From Bacteroidia bacterium (GTDB taxonomy: Bacteria; Bacteroidota; Bacteroidia; J057): a stretch of DNA of 64,000 bases. The translations under genes and the position numbers were made by a program. Of the stretch, positions 59,057-64,000 are shown piece after piece (the first letter of the stretch is position 1; the number at the start of each line of letters is the position of its first letter). Under the pieces are notes generated by a model. That model was not told the DNA's origin. It saw only the letters and a program-made list of their open reading frames with translations, and searched no databases. The stretch is taken from NCBI GenBank assembly GCA_030430205.1, contig JAUIGE010000017.1, forward strand, positions 62,001-126,000. Reading direction: 5' to 3'.

Positions 59057-61474
59057 TTATTTTACTTCCAGTAAAATTTCCTGTCCTTTCCATCCTTTAG
59101 CCTCAACCTTCAGTTTCACTTCTCCTGCTTCAGCTCCCGACTTCACAATGATCATCGCTTTTCCATAAAAAAGCTTCACCAGGTTCGCCTGAAAAGGCTC
59201 AAAAGACTGCGGATTGCCATTGCCTACGCCAGCGATGCTGCCAGCACCTTCGATGGATATCGAGAGTTGATCTGCTGCAAGGGGAGCAGGATTTCCTGCT
59301 TTATCGCGGGCCTCCACGAGGATGTAGGATAAATCCATTCCGCCTTTTTCAATCACCTTCCGATCTGCCGAAAGGTACAGCTCCGCAGCGCGTCCCGCTG
59401 TTTTGAGCACTTTTTCGCCCAATACTTTTCCTTCCTTATAAGCAACTACTTTGAGTTCCCCTGCTTCATACACTACCTCCCGCCACATCAGACGAAATCT
59501 TTCAGGGGAAACATCAGAAGTAGGCTTTTTGCACTGCGTCCCCTGGGATTTTCCGTTGAGGAAAAGCTCCGCACAGTCGCCATTGGTATACACAAAAACG
59601 GGTGTTTTTTGCCCCACACGATCCGGCCAGTTCCAGTGGGGAAGGATATGAATGGTTGTTTCATCCTGTTTCCAATAGCTTTTGTACAGGTAAAAACGAT
59701 CCTTGGGGATGCCCACCAGATCTACGATCCCGAAGTAGGAAGAACGCGAAGCGTCCCGGTCGGTCATGCCCATTTGCCTGACGGCTCGGTTGTCATAGGG
59801 CGTAGGTTCGCCCAGGTAATCGAAACCTGTCCAGACAAATTCGCCTGCGATATAGGGCTCATCCTGTTGCCACATGAAGTCATCATCGGCGATCTCTGCC
59901 CATTCGGGCGCATTGAGATCATAGGAACTGACCTGTAGGGATGGGGTAAAATCGGTTTGTTTTTCGGGCAATGGGAATTCATAAAAACCGCGTGTACTCA
60001 CCGTGGAAGCAGATTCGCTGATGATAACGGCTTTGTTGGGTTCCATCTGCCGTGCCAGGCGGTAGCGGCGGGTATAGTTCCAGCTATGCACATCGTAGAG
60101 GTCAAAATGGCGCAGGGCTGCGCTTTTCCAACTGTCATTGACAAGGGTGGTGGGGCGGCTGGGGTCGTATTTGTTGACATAGTTCAACATGGTATGCAGG
60201 CGGTGAAAACCGTTGTCTTTATTCCATTGCACATCACCGATCTCGTTGCCGACACTCCACAAAATCACCGAAGGGTGATTTCTGTCCCTCACAACAAAGT
60301 TGTGGATATTGCGCTGCGCGAAAGCTTCAAAATCGGTCTCCGGACCGATATCGGCTTTGCCGTCGTACTTGTCGAAGACTTCGTTGAGGACGAGCAGACC
60401 CATGCGGTCGCAGAGTTCCAGCAGCTCCGGAGCTGCGGTATTGTGGCTGTTGCGGATGGCATTTGCGCCCATCTGCTGCATGATCTCCAGCTGGCGCTCC
60501 ATGGCGCGGGGGTAGAAGGCCGCGCCCAGCGGGCCCTGATCATGGTGGAGGTTGACTCCCCGGAGCTGGACCCTTTTGTCATTCAAATAAAAACCATGAT
60601 CCGCGTCAAAGCGAATCGTCCTGACGCCAAAGGGCGTGCTGTAGCGATCTTTCACTACTCCATTGACCGTGATCGTGCTTTCTACGCGATAAAGGGTCGG
60701 ATTTTCAATAGCCCATCTTTGGGGATTGAGCAGGTCAAGGCTGCTTTCCAGCCTGGCGCTTTTGCCTGCAGCAATGACTTTGCCCACATGTCCTTCTGCT
60801 ACCATCATGCCTTCCGGGCTGAGGATACGGTGAAAAAGGCTGATGGAGTCACCTTGCTCAGAGGTGTTCCTGACGTTCGTCGCAATCCGTACTTCCGCAT
60901 AATGCGGCTTGACGATAGGCGTGGTCACATAGGTGCCCCAGATATCAACATGCACGGGATCGACCATGAGCAATTGCACCTTGCGGTAGATGCCGGCACC
61001 GGGGTACCAGCGGCTGTCGTGCTTGCGGGTATCCGCCTGCACGGCAAGCAGGTTTTGGCCACCCACATTGACAAAATCGGTGATATCGACATAAAAGGAG
61101 TTATAGCCATAATCCCATTCGCCTACCAGGTGACCATTGAGGTAGACTTTGGGAAAAGCCATGACGCCATCAAAAATCAGGTAAAAATGCCTGGCATTTT
61201 CGGTAAGAGGGATGACCAGCCTGCGGCGGTACCAGCCTTCGCCCTGCCAGGGTAATTTCCCTGTATTGCCGTTTCCTTCCAGGATAAAAGGGCCTTTGAT
61301 AGCCCAGTCATGCGGCACCGTGACACTTTCCCAACTGGCATCATCCAATTCCGGAGAAGCACCATCTTCCTGCGCCCCCTGGAAAAATTTCCAGCCATCA
61401 TGTAAAAGCGTAATTTCTCGTTCCTGCGCGAAACTGCCTGCCATCATACCAACAGCCAACGTCAGGAGAATCAT
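59057..61474 (-). CDS. GH2 family beta-galactosidase/glycosidase, secreted
   Basis: 805 aa from the ATG at 61474 (signal peptide MILLTLAVGMMAGSFAQ); the frame is open to 61732, but that part is the palindromic element. Sugar-binding and Ig-like domains (about 20-310) precede the TIM barrel (about 310-620), with the acid/base Glu in ILWSVGNEIGD and the nucleophile Glu in VIISESASTVST. C-terminal Ig-like domains follow. RGVNLHHDQGPLGAAF is the family signature. It is likely a periplasmic exo-glycosidase cutting beta-galactosides or related sugars. No SusC/D pair is nearby. Confidence 0.94.
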   Translation of the reverse strand: MILLTLAVGMMAGSFAQEREITLLHDGWKFFQGAQEDGASPELDDASWESVTVPHDWAIKGPFILEGNGNTGKLPWQGEGWYRRRLVIPLTENARHFYLIFDGVMAFPKVYLNGHLVGEWDYGYNSFYVDITDFVNVGGQNLLAVQADTRKHDSRWYPGAGIYRKVQLLMVDPVHVDIWGTYVTTPIVKPHYAEVRIATNVRNTSEQGDSISLFHRILSPEGMMVAEGHVGKVIAAGKSARLESSLDLLNPQRWAIENPTLYRVESTITVNGVVKDRYSTPFGVRTIRFDADHGFYLNDKRVQLRGVNLHHDQGPLGAAFYPRAMERQLEIMQQMGANAIRNSHNTAAPELLELCDRMGLLVLNEVFDKYDGKADIGPETDFEAFAQRNIHNFVVRDRNHPSVILWSVGNEIGDVQWNKDNGFHRLHTMLNYVNKYDPSRPTTLVNDSWKSAALRHFDLYDVHSWNYTRRYRLARQMEPNKAVIISESASTVSTRGFYEFPLPEKQTDFTPSLQVSSYDLNAPEWAEIADDDFMWQQDEPYIAGEFVWTGFDYLGEPTPYDNRAVRQMGMTDRDASRSSYFGIVDLVGIPKDRFYLYKSYWKQDETTIHILPHWNWPDRVGQKTPVFVYTNGDCAELFLNGKSQGTQCKKPTSDVSPERFRLMWREVVYEAGELKVVAYKEGKVLGEKVLKTAGRAAELYLSADRKVIEKGGMDLSYILVEARDKAGNPAPLAADQLSISIEGAGSIAGVGNGNPQSFEPFQANLVKLFYGKAMIIVKSGAEAGEVKLKVEAKGWKGQEILLEVK

Positions 61475-61514
61475 TATTTTTTTCTTCAGTACTGGACAAT
61501 TTTTCAGGAAAGTC

Positions 61515-61708
61515 CCCCAAAGTCCCGAAGGGACGCTATAATTTAGCATGGGGCAAAGCCCCATGAAGGTAAACGCCCCCAATAGAAGTCCTGAAAGGAC
61601 GTCATACCTAATATATCGCCCTTCCAGGGCTTTAAGACCAGGTGTGAATGTCCGAATGATCGGGCTTTGCCCGATCGTGGCATATGGCGTCCCTTCGGGA
61701 CTTTGGGG
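61515..61708. repeat. 194-bp element with perfect 22-bp inverted ends
   Basis: The ends are CCCCAAAGTCCCGAAGGGAC+GC (61515..61536) and its exact reverse complement (61687..61708). Inside lie four more palindromes: CATGGGGCAAAGCCCCATG (61547..61565), GTCCTGAAAGGAC (61588..61600), GCCCTTCCAGGGC (61618..61630) and ATCGGGCTTTGCCCGAT (61659..61675). It has no coding frame of its own. Its layout is MITE- or REP-cluster-like; it lies in the 5' region of the GH2 gene, starting 40 bp before the start codon. Confidence 0.9.
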
Positions 61709-61761
61709 ATGTTCATCATTCATGCGTTTCATTTTTTGTCCTGTACTAAGATTTTTTTCAT

Positions 61762-61811
61762 AAAAAAAGGCTTTGTCAATTTGTGGTTAAACCCACAAGC
61801 TAACAAAGCCT
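61762..61811 (-). terminator. Strong terminator of the PorU2-like gene
   Basis: On the minus strand the stem AGGCTTTGT/ACAAAGCCT encloses an inner stem TTGTGG/CCACAA and is followed by TTTTTTT. It lies just downstream of the gene ending at 61866. Confidence 0.8.
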
Positions 61812-61824
61812 CGTCTTTTCTTCA

Positions 61825-61875
61825 ATCCTCAAATCTGCTAATCTGCAAATCTGCACATCAGCACATCATCTCATC
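61825..61875. repeat. AATCTGC short-period repeat at the end of the PorU2-like gene
   Basis: The 7-8-bp units AAATCTGC, TAATCTGC, AAATCTGC, ACATCAGC, ACATCATC, TCATC run into the last codons and stop of the PorU2-like gene. On the minus strand they match the GATTAGCAGAT units at 46810..46889. Confidence 0.65.
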
Positions 61876-64000
61876 AAATACATCTTCCCCCAACCCTTAT
61901 TGAAGTACTGAGAAGTGCCTTCATCCCGCAGGCTGTGATTATCGCCGGCTGACTCCAATACCACTCGGTAGAGGTAAACGCCATTGCCGAGGGGATCACC
62001 GTATTGGTCGGTGCCATCCCAGGCGTAGTTGGTGATATTTTGCCCGATGGCCACATCGCCTTCTGCCAGCAGGTCAATGACTTTGACAAGCTTGCCTGCG
62101 ACGGTAAAGATGTGAATCTGAAATTTGGTTGGGATATCCTGCCCGGTGAGGGTATAGACAAAGCGGGTAGAAGTGGAAAAAGGATTGGGATAATTCACCA
62201 CATGTGTGATAGTGGCCTCATTGATCACTTTGAAGCTGATCTGGTAGTAGGAATTATTGCCGGAGGAATTGCCTTTTTGATCCCTGCCCTGAACAGCCAG
62301 AACGTATTCGCCATCTTCGAGGGCCTCTACAAATCCCGGGCGGAAAAGGACTTCCGCTTTATTCTCCGGCAGATTTGCCGGCCTCCATTCCACCAGTGGA
62401 TTATTGCTATTGATCGCAACGCGGTTGTTGCTATTGGGGCTTTCTCCCGGGCGGCTTTCGTAGAAATATACCTCGAAATTGGAGGTGTCATTCATCGCGA
62501 TGTAGGGATTCTCATCATTCACCTGAATGAGGATTTCCGGCCTTGGAGAGACGATATCGCCATCTATGATGCGCTTGCCATCGAAGGTCACATCGAGGAT
62601 GGGATTGAGTTTGTCAACCAATACATGAAACGGCTGGATATAGGTATTGTTAAACGTATGACGTTCGGGTTGATCGTTGTCTGGATTGATTGCCACGACC
62701 AGACTCACATCTCCTTCCAGCTTTTTTGCCAGGGTATTGAAAGTGTACTCAAACTCTAGGCGGCCTCCGGCAGGCAGTGGTGCTATGCGTATGCTGTCCA
62801 GGGTCACCGTATTCCGATCAGGTCTGATAGCCGAAAACTTTACTTTCAGGCTGTCCATATTCAAATCTGACACATTGAGTGCGCCCATCCGGATATAAAT
62901 ATCCTGTCCTTCCTGTACCGTATCGCTTTCAAAAGCGAAGTTGTTGAGGGGATCTACCACTGCATCAGGTGCGGGTAGGAAGAGTACATGCCAGTTGTCC
63001 AACTGAGGAGCAGTGCGGTTGACACTGTCTTTCAGGTATGCCTGAAGGCGCAGATAGGGAAACCTCTTGGCATCTATCATACTCAGGTCAACGCTATTTC
63101 CCGGCTCAGCGCCGGAGATAAAGAGCGTGTCTGTGTTGTTATTTCGAATACCGACTACCTGGAGTTGGATTTCTTCCCTTACGGGCTTATCGAGGGATTT
63201 CCATCCCCAAAACATCTGCTCCCAATTTAAGGCAGGGCCTATCAGCGTGGAGAGGATTTTGCCATCACTTAGAGGTGTTTTGAGGTCCTCATCAATTTTG
63301 TATTTCACGCCACTGTTGGGAGCCAGGACTTCGATAGCACTAGCGGGGAAATTATTTTTACCCATAATCAGGAAAGTGCCGCCATTGGGGAGGTTGCGAA
63401 TGGCAGATGTGCCGCCAATATCTTCAACGATGTCAAAAAACTCCTCAGGCCAGGTCGAAATATTGGGTATTTCAGCGCCCGCAAGGATGACATAGTCGCC
63501 ATCTTTGAGGCCCCTGATGACATTTCTCAGTTGATACAGCTCATCGTCAATGTCTCCTATGAGACGCATACGCTGAAGCACAGGGACTTTAGAAAAAGTA
63601 GGTTTCAGGCTATCCTTGCTGATGACTGTATAGTACAAAAAGCCTCCTCCCATGTTGATATCCGTGGCGTTTGCATTGTCAAAACTAAAGGTAAACTGGT
63701 TGACACGGGGATCGGATTTTGGAAAAATCTCAAAGGTATAATTTCGGCTAAACAGATCGAAATCCCAGCTTTGCTGGATGAGGTTGAGTTCTACTCTTTC
63801 TGATTCATCCTTGATGAATTGGGGAGCCTGTGATTGCGCCCATCCATCGCGGTTGGCGATGTACTTGAATGAGGAAGTCCCCCAGATACTGGGCTCCACA
63901 TCCATCAGGCGCACGCGCCAATAGTATACCTGGCTGTCAGCCAGGGTAAAGGGGACATCCCAGCGGGCATAAGTGGCATTGCCTTCTACAGGCGATGATG
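61866..64000 (-). CDS. PorU2-like T9SS protein, C-terminal 710 residues (5' end outside window)
   Basis: The frame stays open to the right edge, so only the C-terminal part is seen. It contains an Ig-like segment with YYWRVRLMD, a region LYQLRNVIRGLKDGDYVILAG, repeated beta-sandwich domains, and a final FlgD-like/T9SS-associated end (VVNYPNPFSTSTRFVYTL, IFTVAGKLVKVIDL, NGVYLYRVVL). This pattern fits the large gingipain-fold PorU2 family tied to type IX secretion; the protease part would lie outside the window. An ATG at 63914 is internal. It is followed by a terminator and repeat. Confidence 0.7.
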   Translation of the reverse strand, partial: SSPVEGNATYARWDVPFTLADSQVYYWRVRLMDVEPSIWGTSSFKYIANRDGWAQSQAPQFIKDESERVELNLIQQSWDFDLFSRNYTFEIFPKSDPRVNQFTFSFDNANATDINMGGGFLYYTVISKDSLKPTFSKVPVLQRMRLIGDIDDELYQLRNVIRGLKDGDYVILAGAEIPNISTWPEEFFDIVEDIGGTSAIRNLPNGGTFLIMGKNNFPASAIEVLAPNSGVKYKIDEDLKTPLSDGKILSTLIGPALNWEQMFWGWKSLDKPVREEIQLQVVGIRNNNTDTLFISGAEPGNSVDLSMIDAKRFPYLRLQAYLKDSVNRTAPQLDNWHVLFLPAPDAVVDPLNNFAFESDTVQEGQDIYIRMGALNVSDLNMDSLKVKFSAIRPDRNTVTLDSIRIAPLPAGGRLEFEYTFNTLAKKLEGDVSLVVAINPDNDQPERHTFNNTYIQPFHVLVDKLNPILDVTFDGKRIIDGDIVSPRPEILIQVNDENPYIAMNDTSNFEVYFYESRPGESPNSNNRVAINSNNPLVEWRPANLPENKAEVLFRPGFVEALEDGEYVLAVQGRDQKGNSSGNNSYYQISFKVINEATITHVVNYPNPFSTSTRFVYTLTGQDIPTKFQIHIFTVAGKLVKVIDLLAEGDVAIGQNITNYAWDGTDQYGDPLGNGVYLYRVVLESAGDNHSLRDEGTSQYFNKGWGKMYLMR

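Noticed and set aside
61475-61732. 86-residue extension of the GH2 protein
   Set aside because: It lies in the palindromic element; the signal peptide begins at 61474.

Overview
The window comes from a Bacteroidota chromosome, most likely a Saprospiria-type (Lewinella/Haliscomenobacter-like) gliding or filamentous marine or freshwater bacterium. Evidence: GldB- and GldH-like lipoproteins, type IX secretion (T9SS) sorting domains, a TANFOR-domain protein, a DUF1599/DoxX pair next to folP, and several promoters of the Bacteroidota form TTG-N19/20-TAnnTTTG (before the M23 peptidase, gltA, tRNA-Cys, rpmH and the carotenoid sigma gene). The genus assignment is inference. There is no transposase, integrase or CRISPR array; most of the window is chromosomal core mixed with secreted-protein loci.

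Layout. 0-9 kb: an edge fragment of an unknown gene with a possible attenuated leader, an SH3-type secreted protein, GldB-like lipoprotein, HNH protein, M23 peptidase, dapF, GldH-like lipoprotein, accA and gltA. 9-18 kb: a leftward run of five genes (formylglycine-enzyme-fold protein, 22-residue-repeat T9SS protein, TPR-CHAT protease, alpha-carbonic anhydrase, glycosyltransferase), divergent from an ECF sigma factor and a membrane-spanning anti-sigma-like TPR protein. 18-24 kb: AAA/PD-(D/E)XK protein, Uma2 nuclease, metH. 24-33.5 kb: four secreted or outer-membrane proteins (cohesin-like T9SS protein; cysteine-protease/SdrD/dockerin protein; beta-barrel; TANFOR coiled-coil protein). 33.5-45.5 kb: lipid kinase, OmpA, tRNA-Cys, folB, cdaA, folP, DUF1599, DoxX, glycosyltransferase, SMP-30 lipoprotein, PBP1A. 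45.5-54.7 kb: GT2, LysM protein, rpmH-rnpA-yidD, two S41 proteases flanking a PolB-type exonuclease, a lipoprotein and a LysM outer-membrane protein. 55-59 kb: carotenoid cluster (ECF sigma, crtB, crtY, ispH, crtW) for a keto-carotenoid; crtI is not in the window. 59-64 kb: GH2 glycosidase and the C-terminal part of a PorU2-like T9SS protein.

Two features stand out. First, the TPR-CHAT protease, predicted periplasmic and membrane-anchored, sits beside an ECF sigma/anti-sigma pair whose anti-sigma also has a periplasmic TPR-like domain. This suggests a protease-controlled sigma switch comparable in logic, not in parts, to the Craspase TPR-CHAT/sigma systems. Second, gene boundaries throughout the window carry short-period (mostly exactly 7-bp) tandem repeats of several unrelated sequences: ACCCGAA, GAGAGCA/GAGAAGC, GGCAGTT, ATTAGCAGAT. 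They are often arranged as two inverted arms that could form a hairpin. One array lies inside a glycosyltransferase gene, where gain or loss of a unit would shift the frame; others supply the end of folP and fill exactly the gap between convergent genes. A separate 194-bp element with perfect 22-bp inverted ends and four internal palindromes lies upstream of the GH2 gene.

Start codons were moved inward where the longest frame ran into repeats or upstream genes (metH, cdaA, Uma2, GH2, SMP-30, crtB and others). All functional calls are from reading the translated sequence; no database search was run.
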